A stretch of DNA of 64,000 nucleotides from CAVUWL01 sp963700105 (GCA_963700105.1 CAVOWL010000004.1:1488001-1552000), one strand, 5' to 3'. Shown: positions 23,825 through 33,245, counted from the stretch's first letter. The notes: generated from the sequence alone by a model not told the origin. A program made the numbers and translations.

Positions 23825-25768
23825 GTGAGAGCGAGCCGCCGCCTCTTGCCGCTCTTCGCGGCGACCGGGGTGCTCTTACTCAGCTCAGCCGCCCCGGCGG
23901 GGGCGGCTCCCGCCGCTCAGCGCCTGATCGATACCTACGCGCCGATCCTGATGCTTCGGGCCCAAACCGATCCGCCCTGCGATACCTCCGCCGAGCAGTA
24001 CCAGCCAACCGCGGTCAGCACAGTCCTCGGCAACCCAGCCGTCGAGCTGACCGAGTCAAAGCCAGGGGGAAGCGTGGTGATAAGGCGGGGCCCCAGCGCC
24101 GCCGACATCGCCGGCCTTGGCAGCCGCTATCACCTCAACCTCCCCGGTGACCCGCTCGGAGATACCTGCGTCTACGCCAGGGATTTCGCCGCGCTGAAGC
24201 GCCAGGGCAAGGCGCCGGCCGTCACCTATGCCCATCTAGCTCGCCAGGCCGGCCACCCAGGCCTGGTCGTGCAGTACTGGTTCTTTTGGTACTTCAACCA
24301 ATTCAACGACGTCCACGAGGGCGACTGGGAGGGCATGCTGATCGCCTTTGAAGCCCCCAACGCGGCGGGGGCGCTTCGGCGCGGTCCAAGCGAAATGGTC
24401 CTCTTTCAGCACGGAGGAGGCGAGACCGCCGGTTGGCAAGACGGCAAGGTCCAAAAGCAGGGCGACCATCCGATCGTCTATCCCGCCGCCGGCTCCCACG
24501 CGACCTTTTATGAATCGGGGATCTTCGTCGAGAACGGCCAGGAAGGATCGGGGCTGGGCTGCGATAACACGAGCGAACCGCTGCGCCGACTGCGGGTGCG
24601 AGCGATCCTCCTTCCCAATCATCCCAGCAGCCGGGGTCGCTTCAAGTGGCTCACCTACACCGGCCGCTGGGGACAGCAGGAGAAGGGATACAACAACGGT
24701 CCGACCGGTCCGATCACCAAGGCGCAGTGGCGCGAACCCTTCAGCTGGATGCAGGCCCAGCGAGCGACGAGCCCGCGACTGCCGGGTGGCGCCGTGCTCG
24801 GCCCGGCTGTCACCGGTGCCTTCTGCGGCGCCGTCGCAACCGCCTCGGGGCTCGTCAACCTCGAGGCCAAATCTCCGAGCGCCGCAATCCTGACGGTTCT
24901 CGGTGTGGCGATCGCCGCCCTGCTTTTCGTCGGGGTCACAACCTGGGGTCCGGTCGACCTCGGCCAGCTGCGGCGCCGTCGCGCCTTCGGCCAGCTGATT
25001 CGCGCCGCCCGCCAGCTCTACGGTCGTAGCTGGCGGGCGTTGGTTCCGATCGGGCTGACGGCGATTCCGATTGTCGGAGCGGTTGAGCTGCTCAAGGCGC
25101 TGGCGAGCGGTGGGGGTGAAGGGCAGCGGATCGACGGATCGCTCGGTCCCTCGGGACTTCAGCTGGGGCTCGGTGATCTGATCGACTGGTTGGGAAAGCC
25201 AATCGCCTCGGCAATCGTCGCGGCCGTCGTGATCGCCTTCCTGCGGCTCGTGGTCGAAGGACGGGCGGGCGGATTCCTCGCCTCCTACCGCGGCATGCTG
25301 AGCCGCTTCTGGCGCGTCGTCGCCGCCCAGTTGCTGTCCACCTTGGGCGTCACGGCGATCGCGATCACCGTGATCGGAGCGCCGCTGGCCGTTTGGAAGT
25401 ACGTCGAGTGGCAGTTCGTCCAGCAGGAGATCCTCTTTGAGGACCGCTCCCTGCGCGAGGCCTTTCGAGGCAGCTCCCGCCTGGTTCGCGGTCGCTGGTG
25501 GCATACCGTGAGGGTCGTCGGATTTCTCTGGTTGCTGAGCGTAATCACCGGCCCGGTGCTCGGGTTTGTCCTGATCTTTGCCAACTTCTCTTTGGTTTGG
25601 ATCAACGTCTTTGGGTCGGTCGTATTCGCGCTCCTGATCCCCTACGTGGCGCTGGGCCGAACGCTTCTGTACTTCGACCTCGCCGCCCGCGCGGCCGAGA
25701 CCAAGGCAAAGCCGCGGCGCCTCGCCTTGCGGCGTCTGCTCAACCGACCCGCCAGCGCCGCGAGCTGA
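23825..25768 (+). CDS. Vps62-like domain fused to a multi-helix membrane domain
   Basis: The 647-residue protein has a signal peptide (about 1-28), then an extracytoplasmic domain of about 280 residues with blocks characteristic of Vps62-related proteins: QYWFFWYFN, HEGDWEGM, MVLFQHGGGE and HPIVYPAAGSHATFY. After about residue 318 comes a membrane region with several helices: two around 335-385, then four or five from about 405 to 620, with a long helical element between. The second half resembles the membrane domain seen in glycerophosphodiesterase-associated and DUF-type actinobacterial proteins (AFRGSSRLVRGRWW). Role unknown. The GTG start is supported by the leaderless promoter box. The 3' end overlaps a convergent small gene by 29 bp. 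Confidence 0.8.
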   Translation: MRASRRLLPLFAATGVLLLSSAAPAGAAPAAQRLIDTYAPILMLRAQTDPPCDTSAEQYQPTAVSTVLGNPAVELTESKPGGSVVIRRGPSAADIAGLGSRYHLNLPGDPLGDTCVYARDFAALKRQGKAPAVTYAHLARQAGHPGLVVQYWFFWYFNQFNDVHEGDWEGMLIAFEAPNAAGALRRGPSEMVLFQHGGGETAGWQDGKVQKQGDHPIVYPAAGSHATFYESGIFVENGQEGSGLGCDNTSEPLRRLRVRAILLPNHPSSRGRFKWLTYTGRWGQQEKGYNNGPTGPITKAQWREPFSWMQAQRATSPRLPGGAVLGPAVTGAFCGAVATASGLVNLEAKSPSAAILTVLGVAIAALLFVGVTTWGPVDLGQLRRRRAFGQLIRAARQLYGRSWRALVPIGLTAIPIVGAVELLKALASGGGEGQRIDGSLGPSGLQLGLGDLIDWLGKPIASAIVAAVVIAFLRLVVEGRAGGFLASYRGMLSRFWRVVAAQLLSTLGVTAIAITVIGAPLAVWKYVEWQFVQQEILFEDRSLREAFRGSSRLVRGRWWHTVRVVGFLWLLSVITGPVLGFVLIFANFSLVWINVFGSVVFALLIPYVALGRTLLYFDLAARAAETKAKPRRLALRRLLNRPASAAS

Positions 25769-25961
25769 AACGCCGCAGAAGGCGTTCGACTCCGACCCAC
25801 AAAAGGCAAAGCGCCAGGAGCGGCAGCCCGAAGAAGCCAACGACGCCGAGCCCGGCGGCGAGCTGCAGCGCGACCAGGGCGAGGAGGGCGCCAGCAAGAA
25901 GATCAACCAGCAGCGCCCGGCGTCCCCGGGCGGCCGGAGAGATTCGGGTTGGGAGGTTCAT
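25740..25961 (-). CDS. Small membrane protein
   Basis: A 73-residue protein with a basic N-terminus and one long or two short hydrophobic helices (about 17-58), ending in a basic tail. Its ATG lies 4 nt after the stop of the phosphodiester-glycosidase-like gene, so it is probably translationally coupled to it. No family recognised. Its last 29 bp are antisense to the end of the Vps62-like gene. Confidence 0.6.
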   Translation of the reverse strand: MNLPTRISPAARGRRALLVDLLAGALLALVALQLAAGLGVVGFFGLPLLALCLLWVGVERLLRRFSSRRWRVG

Positions 25962-25965
25962 CGGC

Positions 25966-27114
25966 TCACCACCGGCCCCGCGTATAGACGGCGAAGAAAT
26001 CCCGTTCGTCGGGGGTCAGGTAGCGGGTCGGCGGCCGATACATTTCCGGCAGCAGGTTGGAGGGATCCAAGGCGCCTGGATGTCGGTATGTGATGAAGCT
26101 TGTCCAGTCTTCGTTGATATCGAGCTCGAGGGCCCGCACCGCCCCGGCCCGCTTGAGGATCTTGGCCAGCGATTCGACGGTTTGGTAGTTGGCCGCGGCA
26201 TAGATCAGGTTGCCGCGGCGATCGATGCCAAGGCCAGATCGCCAGACCCGGATGGCGTTATTGACCGTCGCGCCCCATTCCGGTCCGTCGCTGAGATTTG
26301 GATTGAGTCGACCTTCGTAGATGATCGGGGGCAGGTTCTGCTTGGCAAACCAAATGTCAGACCCGCCGCTTGAGCCGCCGTGCCAGCGGACGATGTCGAC
26401 CCTGCCGTCGCGGTACTCGACCAGGGTGGCGATCCCATCGACCATCGCCGCCACTGTGTGGGCGCGAAAGATCAGTCCCGCGTTTGAGGTTTCGAGCGGA
26501 AAGCCGCCGTTGAACGTCGCGACCACCCCATTGCGCTTGGCCGGTGGCACCTCGGCAGGGCCGCGATGGGGAAGTGGTTCCGGCGGCTCTGCGAGACCGG
26601 GCACATAGTCCAGGTGAGTGCGATGCGTATCGATCCAGGCGACCCCGGCGACGAACTGGGGGTATTCGGGATCGCTGCGAAAGCTGGTCAAAAGAACCGG
26701 CGGGCGCGCCCCCGCATGGGCGCCGGCTGGGCGCCAGATGCCCTCCCCCGGCAGGGCAGGGTGGATCAATGGCTTGATCGGCGGGGGCCGGTAGGTCGCC
26801 GCCGACTGCCCCTCTTCTCCCTGCGCGATACCGACCTTGGGCAGCGAGCGCAGCGGGGGTCCACCCTTCGAGGGAGCCGTGAGCGTGTAGTACCAGTCCT
26901 CGATCTGAGAGACGATCCCGTTGCCACCGTGGGATCGCATCCACTCGACGCTTGCGATGCTGAAGCTGACGTTATGAAAGCCGCTTAGGGCCTGTAGGTA
27001 GGAGAGACTGGCCGGAATCAGACAGATAGCGGTGGCGACCAAGACGATGCGGCGCGCCCGCCGCCAGCGCGACGGCGGGCCCGGTTTGCGGCGCGGGGTG
27101 GCGATCGGCACCAA
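25966..27114 (-). CDS. Membrane-anchored phosphodiester glycosidase-like (NAGPA/DUF2233) protein
   Basis: The 382-residue protein has a basic N-terminus, one membrane helix (about 24-46) and an extracytoplasmic C-terminal half with the pattern of the NAGPA/DUF2233 fold: NGVVATFNGGFPLET near residue 190-205, AMVDGIATLVEYRDG near 225, a GIDRRGNLIYAAAN strand near 300 and a RALELDINEDW segment near 330. Members cleave phosphodiester-linked sugars, for example uncovering mannose phosphate, and are common cell-surface enzymes. Precise substrate unknown. It is followed by a small coupled membrane protein. The start is a GTG or ATG at 27114; no clear ribosome site seen. Confidence 0.78.
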   Translation of the reverse strand: MVPIATPRRKPGPPSRWRRARRIVLVATAICLIPASLSYLQALSGFHNVSFSIASVEWMRSHGGNGIVSQIEDWYYTLTAPSKGGPPLRSLPKVGIAQGEEGQSAATYRPPPIKPLIHPALPGEGIWRPAGAHAGARPPVLLTSFRSDPEYPQFVAGVAWIDTHRTHLDYVPGLAEPPEPLPHRGPAEVPPAKRNGVVATFNGGFPLETSNAGLIFRAHTVAAMVDGIATLVEYRDGRVDIVRWHGGSSGGSDIWFAKQNLPPIIYEGRLNPNLSDGPEWGATVNNAIRVWRSGLGIDRRGNLIYAAANYQTVESLAKILKRAGAVRALELDINEDWTSFITYRHPGALDPSNLLPEMYRPPTRYLTPDERDFFAVYTRGRW

Positions 27115-27206
27115 CCGAGACTCCCGAGCGGGTGTAAACCGAGACTAAGCTGCGCTTTAGGAAATTCACATGTTTGAATTTCCCCCTACCCCTCGGGCCG
27201 AGCGGA

Positions 27207-27212
27207 TAGGTT
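27207..27212 (+). promoter_or_regulatory. -10 box of the metallophosphoesterase gene
   Basis: TAGGTT ends 6 nt before the GTG at 27219; no ribosome site is present. Confidence 0.5.
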
Positions 27213-27218
27213 GAGCCG

Positions 27219-27815
27219 GTGAAGCTCTTGGCCTTCAGCGATCTGCACAGAGACCTGCCGGGGGCCGCGAGGCTGGTCGAGATGTCTGGCGAGGCCGACG
27301 TTGTGATCGGCGCCGGCGACTTCGCCTCGGTCCACGACGGACTGAATGAGACGATCGCGGCGCTTGGGGCGATCAAGAAACCCACCGTGCTGGTGCCGGG
27401 CAACAACGAGACAGTCGAGGCGCTTCGTGGCGCTATTTCGGGGTGGAGCGCTGCCAGCGTCCTGCACGGCGAGGGGCTGCGAATCGGCGGAACCGAGTTC
27501 TTCGGTCTCGGCGCCGGGGTGCCGCAAACTCCCTGGGAGTGGAGCTTTGACCTCGACGAGGACACCGCCGCGCGGATGCTCGCGCCCTGCCCCAACGACG
27601 CCGTGCTGGTGGTGCACTCCCCGCCGCGGGGATGCTGTGACCGAGGCGGCGACGGCAGCCACCTAGGCAGCGAGGCAGTTCGAGAGGCGATCGAGCAAAA
27701 GCGCCCCCGCATCGTCCTTTGCGGGCATATCCACGAGTCGTGGGGCTGTCGGGGCCAGATCGACGCCACGACCGTTCGCAATCTTGGACCGTCGGGGCTG
27801 CTGGTTGAGATCTAG
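27219..27815 (+). CDS. Calcineurin-like metallophosphoesterase
   Basis: The 198-residue protein has the metal-binding motifs of the calcineurin-like fold in order: FSDLHRD (residues 6-12), GAGDFAS near 33, GNNE near 63, VVHSPP near 133 and GHIHES near 170. It would hydrolyse phosphomonoesters or phosphodiesters with two bound metals. It is the compact YfcE-like type. An exporter of the DHA2 family starts 6 nt downstream, suggesting one transcript. Confidence 0.9.
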   Translation: MKLLAFSDLHRDLPGAARLVEMSGEADVVIGAGDFASVHDGLNETIAALGAIKKPTVLVPGNNETVEALRGAISGWSAASVLHGEGLRIGGTEFFGLGAGVPQTPWEWSFDLDEDTAARMLAPCPNDAVLVVHSPPRGCCDRGGDGSHLGSEAVREAIEQKRPRIVLCGHIHESWGCRGQIDATTVRNLGPSGLLVEI

Positions 27816-27821
27816 GCGGAG

Positions 27822-29408
27822 ATGAGGTCGAGCAGCCCCCAGCGTGCCGGAGTCGTCCTGGCAGCACTGATCCTCGTAGCCGCCGTCGCCAACCTCAACC
27901 TGGCGGTTGCCAACGTGGCGCTGCCCGACATCGGCAAGGCCTTTAACGCCGGTCAGACGACGCTCAATCTCGTTGCGATTGGCTACTCGCTCGGCCTCGC
28001 CACCTCGGTCCTGTATTTGGGGGCGCTCGGTGACCGCCACGGGCGCAAGATGATGTTGCTGCTCGGGATGGGGCTATCGATCCCCGCCTCCCTGCTTGCC
28101 GGCCTCGCGCCATCGATTGGCGTTCTCTTTGCGGCCCGCGTGCTGGGCGGCGTCGCAGCCGGCATGGCCTACCCGACCACCCTGGCGCTGATCACCGCCC
28201 TTTGGTCGGGAGCAGCCCGCACCCGCTCGATCGCTCTGTGGTCGGCGATCGGGGGGGCGATCGCCTCCCTGGGACCGCTGCTAGCGGGTGCACTGCTCGA
28301 GCACTTCGCCTGGGGGTCGGTCTTCTTCATCAGCCTGCCCCTGGCTCTGATCGCCCTCCTTTTGGCCTGGCGCTACGTCCCGCCCCACGTCAATGAGACG
28401 ACCGACCCAGTCGACAACCTCGGCGGCATCCTTTCGATCCTCCTGGTCGCGGCGCTGGTCTTGGGAATAAACATCGCGCCGGTGCCGGGCAAGGGGACCC
28501 TGGCGATTTGTCTTGGCGTGATCGCGATCGCTGCCACCACCGCATTCCTGATCCGCCAACGTCGAGCCCGCTCACCCCTTTATGACCTCAAAGTGGCCGC
28601 GCGGCGGGTCTTTTGGGTTGCGGCCTGCGCCGGGATCATCGTCTTCGGCTCGCTGATGGGTGCGATGTTCATCGGCCAACAGTTCCTCCAAAACGTGCTT
28701 GGCTATTCGACCCTTGACTCCGGCCTTGCGATCCTGCCCGCGGCGGCGTTAATGGTCGTGGTCGCGCCGCGCTCGGCGCAGCTGGTTGAGGCGCGCGGGG
28801 CCCGGGTCACGCTGCTGATCGGCTACCTCTTCTGCATGCTCGGCTTCCTCACCATGCTCTTGCTATGGAAGCAGGGAATTCCCTACTGGAAGGTCGGGCT
28901 CGGCTACGGATTCATCGGGATCGGCGTCGGCTTTGCCGGTACACCGGCCTCTCGTTCGCTCACCGGCTCGGTTCCAGTCACCCGCGCGGGGATGGCCTCG
29001 GGAACCGCGGATCTGCAGCGCGACCTGGGTGGAGCGATCATGCAGTCGATCCTCGGCGCACTGCTCACCGCCGGCTACGCCGCCGCCGCCGGCGCGGCAA
29101 TCGCCTCCTCCCAGCAGCAGAGCAAGGTCACCGAAAGCGTCGAAGGCGAGTTGACCAAGTCCTTCTCCAGCGCCGCTGACACCGCGGGGCAGTACCCCCA
29201 CTACGCAAACCAGATCATCGCCGCGGCAAAGGCCTCCTTCCTGCAGGGTGACCAGTGGGCCTACAGCGCCGGGATCATTGCGGTTCTCGCCGGGGCCCTG
29301 CTCGTCTTCTTCGGCTTCCCCAAGCTCGAGGAGGAGCGCCGGCTGCTTGAGCAATACCAGGTCGAAGATGGCGCGCTCAAACCGACCGCGACCGCGACCG
29401 CGAGCTGA
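27822..29408 (+). CDS. MFS transporter, DHA2 (14-helix drug exporter) family
   Basis: The 528-residue protein has about fourteen hydrophobic helices, starting after a short basic N-terminus, with the VANVALPDIGKAF motif of the DHA2/EmrB-QacA family near residue 30-45, GALGDRHGRKMMLL (motif A) near 65-80 and the motif C-like region GSVPVTRAGMASGTADLQRD near residue 383. It is expected to export hydrophobic compounds using the proton gradient. A large extracytoplasmic loop precedes the last helix. It starts 6 nt after the metallophosphoesterase, and ends before an independent promoter box (TAGCCT at 29422-29427). Confidence 0.92.
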   Translation: MRSSSPQRAGVVLAALILVAAVANLNLAVANVALPDIGKAFNAGQTTLNLVAIGYSLGLATSVLYLGALGDRHGRKMMLLLGMGLSIPASLLAGLAPSIGVLFAARVLGGVAAGMAYPTTLALITALWSGAARTRSIALWSAIGGAIASLGPLLAGALLEHFAWGSVFFISLPLALIALLLAWRYVPPHVNETTDPVDNLGGILSILLVAALVLGINIAPVPGKGTLAICLGVIAIAATTAFLIRQRRARSPLYDLKVAARRVFWVAACAGIIVFGSLMGAMFIGQQFLQNVLGYSTLDSGLAILPAAALMVVVAPRSAQLVEARGARVTLLIGYLFCMLGFLTMLLLWKQGIPYWKVGLGYGFIGIGVGFAGTPASRSLTGSVPVTRAGMASGTADLQRDLGGAIMQSILGALLTAGYAAAAGAAIASSQQQSKVTESVEGELTKSFSSAADTAGQYPHYANQIIAAAKASFLQGDQWAYSAGIIAVLAGALLVFFGFPKLEEERRLLEQYQVEDGALKPTATATAS

Positions 29409-29457
29409 GCTCATCTCGCGCTAGCCTCAATTCCCTGGTGAGCGAGGAGGAATGCAG

Positions 29458-30105
29458 ATGAGGATCGGAGTTTTGGGAACGGGAATGGTGGGGCGAGCGA
29501 TCGCCACCAAACTCGTCGAGCTCGGTCACGAGGTCACGATGGGCTCACGATCGGCAAGCGGCGAGGCGCTGGGCGAATGGCTGGGCGAGGCCGGTGAGGG
29601 GCGGGGTGGAAACTTCGCGGAGGCGGCGCTGCACGCCGAGCTTCTCTTTAACTGCACCGCCGGCGCGGCTTCCGTGGCCGCGCTCGGCGCCGCCGGCGCC
29701 GAGCGGCTGGCCGGAAAGGTGGTGATCGACGTCGCCAATCCGCTTGACTTCTCGGTCGGGATGCCGCCGCGCCTTTTGATCTGCAACGACGACAGCCTCG
29801 GCGAGCAGATCCAAGACGCCTTTCCCGCCGCCCGCGTGGTCAAGGCGCTCAACACGGTCAGCCATCTCGTCATGGTCGACCCCGGCCGCATCGAGGGCGC
29901 TCACACCAGCTTCCTCTGCGGCAATGACGACAGCGCCAAGTCCGAAACGAGGGGCATTTTGGAGAGCTTTGGCTGGGCGCCGGGCTCGATCCTCGATCTG
30001 GGCGACATCAGCGCCTCCCGCGGCACCGAGATGTACCTGGCACTCTGGCTTCGACTAAACGGCGCCCTGGGGAGCGCCGACTTCAATATCTCGGTAGTGC
30101 GCTGA
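29458..30105 (+). CDS. NADPH-dependent F420 reductase-like NAD(P)-binding protein, copy 1
   Basis: The 215-residue protein begins with the Rossmann motif MRIGVLGTGMVGRAIATKL and shows the TMGSRS segment that would contact the NADP phosphate, as in F420H2:NADP oxidoreductase (Fno) and related proteins. A ribosome site GAGGAGG lies 7 nt before the ATG at 29458 but only 1 nt before the ATG at 29452, so I choose the former. A TAGCCT box at 29422-29427 is a likely -10 element, giving a short leader. A second, diverged member lies at 44900. Whether it uses F420 is not provable from sequence. Confidence 0.85.
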   Translation: MRIGVLGTGMVGRAIATKLVELGHEVTMGSRSASGEALGEWLGEAGEGRGGNFAEAALHAELLFNCTAGAASVAALGAAGAERLAGKVVIDVANPLDFSVGMPPRLLICNDDSLGEQIQDAFPAARVVKALNTVSHLVMVDPGRIEGAHTSFLCGNDDSAKSETRGILESFGWAPGSILDLGDISASRGTEMYLALWLRLNGALGSADFNISVVR

Positions 30106-30122
30106 GCCGCGCGGCAGACGAT

Positions 30123-30914
30123 TTAGCCCTTGACCTGGCACTCGCGGACCAGATCGCTGCTCGCCCTGCTGCCGTCGGCGAATTCAAAGCTGGCCTTGGC
30201 AAACGGGAAAACGGCGCCCCCGATCGAACCCGGGGCGGGGCAATCGGCGCGGACGATCTTGTCGAGGGTCGCATTGAAGGAGATCAGCGAACCCTGCCCG
30301 CCGACGATCGTCGGGATCTTCACTTTGATGCTGGGCCCATATTTTCCGGCGGCCTTTTTGATCACGGCCGTGGTCACAAATGTGGTCGGAGCCGGGACGT
30401 CGGCGTAGACGTGAATGATCAAGACCGGTTGCCCACCTTGGGGCTTGCCGTTGAAGATCAGCATCGGCCCGCTGGCATCAAACGGCGCCTGTTCGGGCAA
30501 TGAGATTTCTCCGGCGGCGCTTCCCTTCCCGACCAGAGCGCTGCCACAGATTCTTTCGGCCTGTGCGGTCAGGGTGTTCTGCAGCTTCGAGACGCTACAG
30601 GTGGCGATCCCTTGGGTGTCGATCGCACCGTGGCGGTTGAATTCGAGGGAAATCGTGCTGAGAACCGGCACGCGGCTGTTGTTCGCGGTTTTTATCGTGC
30701 TCCCGATTTCCAGCGAAATCGGCGCGAGGGTGTCTTTTGGCAGCCTCGAGGGGTGGATGCTGCCCTGCACGCCGATGATCAGGTTGCCGCTCTGCACCAC
30801 CTCGCCAAAGGCGCTTACAGCGACCAGGGCCAAGAGCGCTAGGCAGCCAAGGCTGAGCGCCGCGAGTCGACCCAACCGCCCGCCAATCAGGGGATGCTTT
30901 TGCGGTCGTGGCAT
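30123..30914 (-). CDS. Secreted or membrane-anchored protein of unknown function
   Basis: A 263-residue protein with an N-terminal signal/anchor (basic stretch to residue 18, hydrophobic core AALSLGCLALLALVAVSAFG) and a beta-rich extracytoplasmic domain with two to four cysteines (CSV near 110, ICGS near 126, DCPAPG and ECQ near the end). I do not recognise the family; such proteins with a VQSGNLIIGVQGSI-type start appear as surface proteins in this kind of actinobacterium, by recollection only. The ATG at 30914 begins a proper signal sequence; the open frame upstream of it does not. Confidence 0.72.
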   Translation of the reverse strand: MPRPQKHPLIGGRLGRLAALSLGCLALLALVAVSAFGEVVQSGNLIIGVQGSIHPSRLPKDTLAPISLEIGSTIKTANNSRVPVLSTISLEFNRHGAIDTQGIATCSVSKLQNTLTAQAERICGSALVGKGSAAGEISLPEQAPFDASGPMLIFNGKPQGGQPVLIIHVYADVPAPTTFVTTAVIKKAAGKYGPSIKVKIPTIVGGQGSLISFNATLDKIVRADCPAPGSIGGAVFPFAKASFEFADGSRASSDLVRECQVKG

Positions 30915-31339
30915 CACTATTTCTCGGCTGTTTAGTTCTTGACGGGGCTCGTTGTCGGCTTCTGTGCGGCGACTCCCTGGCCCGCCCTCGGTCGCCTTAC
31001 CCCTGCCACAGAGTAGCCCCCAGCTTGTAGCCCAGTCAAGCCGCCCCTCCCCGAGCCGCTCCTCGCGGGCCGGATAGCGGCGGAAAGGGAAACCAGCTCG
31101 ATATCGCACACCCAGGGGCGGAGCGGGCGTCCGCCTTGGTTCTGCGATCCCGGCGCGAGCGCGAAGGATGCGCCAAAAAGGCGGGGCGCTCGCCTCGGTT
31201 CCCGGCGCCCACGCCGTTCACAATGGGCCGGCTACGCCGGCCCGAACGGGCGCTCGCCAAGCGAGGACCCGGGCGCCAGAAGAAGAGAAACGTATCAGCG
31301 ACTTTAACGATTGCTAATTCGGTGGCCGATAATTGGTGC
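30915..31339. other. Divergent intergenic region with a hairpin
   Basis: No gene seen. GGGCCGGC (31225-31232) and GCCGGCCC (31236-31243) form a perfect 8-bp stem with a 3-nt loop. The 11-mer GGGCGCTCGCC occurs at 31184-31194 and 31248-31258, flanking that hairpin. Confidence 0.6.
31328..31333 (+). promoter_or_regulatory. -10 box of the serine protease gene
   Basis: GATAAT ends 6 nt before the ATG at 31340, close to the consensus -10, in an A+T-richer stretch; leaderless transcript likely. Confidence 0.5.
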
Positions 31340-32347
31340 ATGAACCCGAGAAACAGCCTGGAGGGGCCCGAGCATCTGGGGTCAAATGCGCGACGGCAAA
31401 GAGGGACGACCTTCCTGGTGAGCGGGGTGCTCACCGGTTTGCTCGGGCTCGGGCTCGGGCTCGGGTTCGGGCCAGCGGCTTTGAGAAACATTCCGCTCAC
31501 TCCCTCACCCGCCTTTGCCCAGGCGGCGGGGCCCAAATGGCCCGCTAGGGGTGCCGATCCAAGCGCTGAGGCGGCTCGATCACCGCGGTCCGGAAGCGCT
31601 CCCCTCGCTCAGGCCTCCGTGATCGGAGGTGAGGTTGCCCGGGTCGGGACGTTTCCATACATGGCGTTCATAATCGACCAACGGGGGGAAGAATTGATCG
31701 CCTGCAGCGGGACGGTGGTCGCCGCAGACCTGGTGCTTACCGCGGCACATTGTGCGGTGAATATGGAAACCGGCGACCCCAGCGAAGTCTCTGGCTACCG
31801 GGTTGTGACTGGTGCCGTGAACTGGACATCGCCAGAAAGCCAGGTCTCGAAGGTCTCTCGCATCTTGCTCTTTCCGCGATACAGCCTCAGTGGAAGATCG
31901 AGTGGATTCGGTGACGCCGCCCTGCTCGTGCTGTCGACACCGACAAGCGCCCCGGCGATTCGCCTTGCAAGCGCGGTCGACGCAAGGACCCTGCGAACGG
32001 GCACCCGCGCCCTGATCGTCGGCTGGGGGGAGACCCACTTCGGTCAGCTCGAACTGACCGAATCGCTGAACTGGGCACGAACCGTCTTGGAGGGCAACCG
32101 CTGCGAAGGTCTACCGGGCCGAATCTGCGCAATTGATTTTCCCAGGTTCGAATCTGGTGTATGCCATGGAGATAGCGGCGGCCCACTATTGGCCGTGGGT
32201 CCAGGTGGTCAGGGGGTGATCGAGATCGGGATCGCCCAGGCCGTGTTTGGCGACTGCCTGACCACTCGCCCCGGAATCTTCACCCGGGCTGACCTAGTCT
32301 TTTCCTGGGTTCAGCACTGGATCTCAACACCGCTCTCACCTCCCTAG
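31340..32347 (+). CDS. Secreted trypsin-like serine protease (S1)
   Basis: The 335-residue protein has a signal peptide or anchor (hydrophobic GVLTGLLGLGLGLGFG around 30-50), a propeptide-like linker to about residue 95, and a chymotrypsin-fold domain starting VIGGEVARVGTFPYM. The catalytic triad is visible: His in TAAHC near residue 137, Asp in FGDAALLVL near 195 and Ser in GVCHGDSGGPLLAV near 275; paired cysteines around these sites fit disulfides. The position before GDSGGP is not the trypsin Asp189 pattern I can verify, so specificity is left open. The ATG at 31340 is supported by a leaderless -10 box. Confidence 0.9.
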   Translation: MNPRNSLEGPEHLGSNARRQRGTTFLVSGVLTGLLGLGLGLGFGPAALRNIPLTPSPAFAQAAGPKWPARGADPSAEAARSPRSGSAPLAQASVIGGEVARVGTFPYMAFIIDQRGEELIACSGTVVAADLVLTAAHCAVNMETGDPSEVSGYRVVTGAVNWTSPESQVSKVSRILLFPRYSLSGRSSGFGDAALLVLSTPTSAPAIRLASAVDARTLRTGTRALIVGWGETHFGQLELTESLNWARTVLEGNRCEGLPGRICAIDFPRFESGVCHGDSGGPLLAVGPGGQGVIEIGIAQAVFGDCLTTRPGIFTRADLVFSWVQHWISTPLSPP

Positions 32348-32548
32348 CCATCCGGGTGGGGGCGGCGATTTCCAGGGCGCTCTGAGCGGGGAAATCACGC
32401 CCCATCCGGCGTCCAGGGGCAAGGCTGTAAGGCCGCCTTCGACCGGGGCGACCGCCGCCACAGCTTGCTGAGCGTCGCGTCCTTATCGCTCAAAATCGGC
32501 GGCTTCTCGCACCGGCTCCCAAGGTGAGGGAGAACCCAATCCGAGCCA

Positions 32549-32932
32549 TCAGGGCGATTGGGGGTGCGCGGCCGCGCGCTCGCGAACCTCTGCCTTTTGT
32601 TTCAGCGTCATCGCTCCGGGGTGCCCCTCTCCAGGCCAGGGAGAGAGGAGCAAGAGCAACCTTGCCTCGGCCCGAGCGACAATGCTATGGCGCTCGCGGG
32701 GCGCAAATTCCAGCAGCTGGCCGGCGCCCGCGACAACACGGTCGCCATCGGGAGTGCTGGCCTCAACCTCACCCTCTATGACGATGATCCGCGCATGCTC
32801 GTGCACCTCATGCTCTTGGAGGCGCTCGCCGCTCGGCAACAGCAGGAGGATCGTCCGCGCGTCATCCGCGGTGGAGAGAATCTGTGGTTCGTGCGGCACT
32901 GCCCCTGCAGTTCTCAGGTCCCAACTTCTCAT
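32549..32932 (-). CDS. Small cupin-domain protein
   Basis: A 127-residue single-cupin protein: the beta strands LLLPSGERLQEHEVHEHARIIVIEGEVE carry the first cupin motif (His residues and Glu), and GAGQLLEFAPRERHSIVA the second motif with its His. The fold binds a metal and a small ligand; sensor or enzyme roles are both possible. A GGAGGA ribosome site is placed 4 nt before the ATG at 32932, better than for the in-frame ATG at 32944. Confidence 0.8.
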   Translation of the reverse strand: MRSWDLRTAGAVPHEPQILSTADDARTILLLLPSGERLQEHEVHEHARIIVIEGEVEASTPDGDRVVAGAGQLLEFAPRERHSIVARAEARLLLLLSPWPGEGHPGAMTLKQKAEVRERAAAHPQSP

Positions 32933-32944
32933 CAGTTCCTCCAT

Positions 32945-33245
32945 GCAAATCGACGCCAGGGCGGATTGCCTTAACCGTATCGATCAAGGCAAACTCAGCA
33001 AATCACATCGAGATTCAGATACCAGCCCACAACCGAGCTCGGCAGGAAACTGGTCGGCCCACGCCCGGGACCCGGCCCAGCGCGAGCGCATCCCCAGGGC
33101 ACAGAACAGTGGCCGACCCAAGGACGGGTATTGCCAGTCGCCAATCAGGGCCAGAGTCGGAGTTGGACGTCAGTATTCGGAATCTGCTTGAGTCCTTGGC
33201 TGCGGTGGGGGTGGTCTGGAGCCTCGAAGCTGACTGGAGGGAGCT
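32945..33245. other. Intergenic region, nothing recognised
   Basis: The space between the cupin gene and the divergent GT4 gene holds only a GGAGG ribosome site near its right end that serves the GTG at 33246. No promoter or RNA was recognised. Confidence 0.5.

Noticed and set aside
24236..25906. 556-codon open frame on the minus strand
   Set aside because: Antisense shadow of the Vps62-like/membrane gene; Arg/Gln-rich product typical of high-GC reverse frames.
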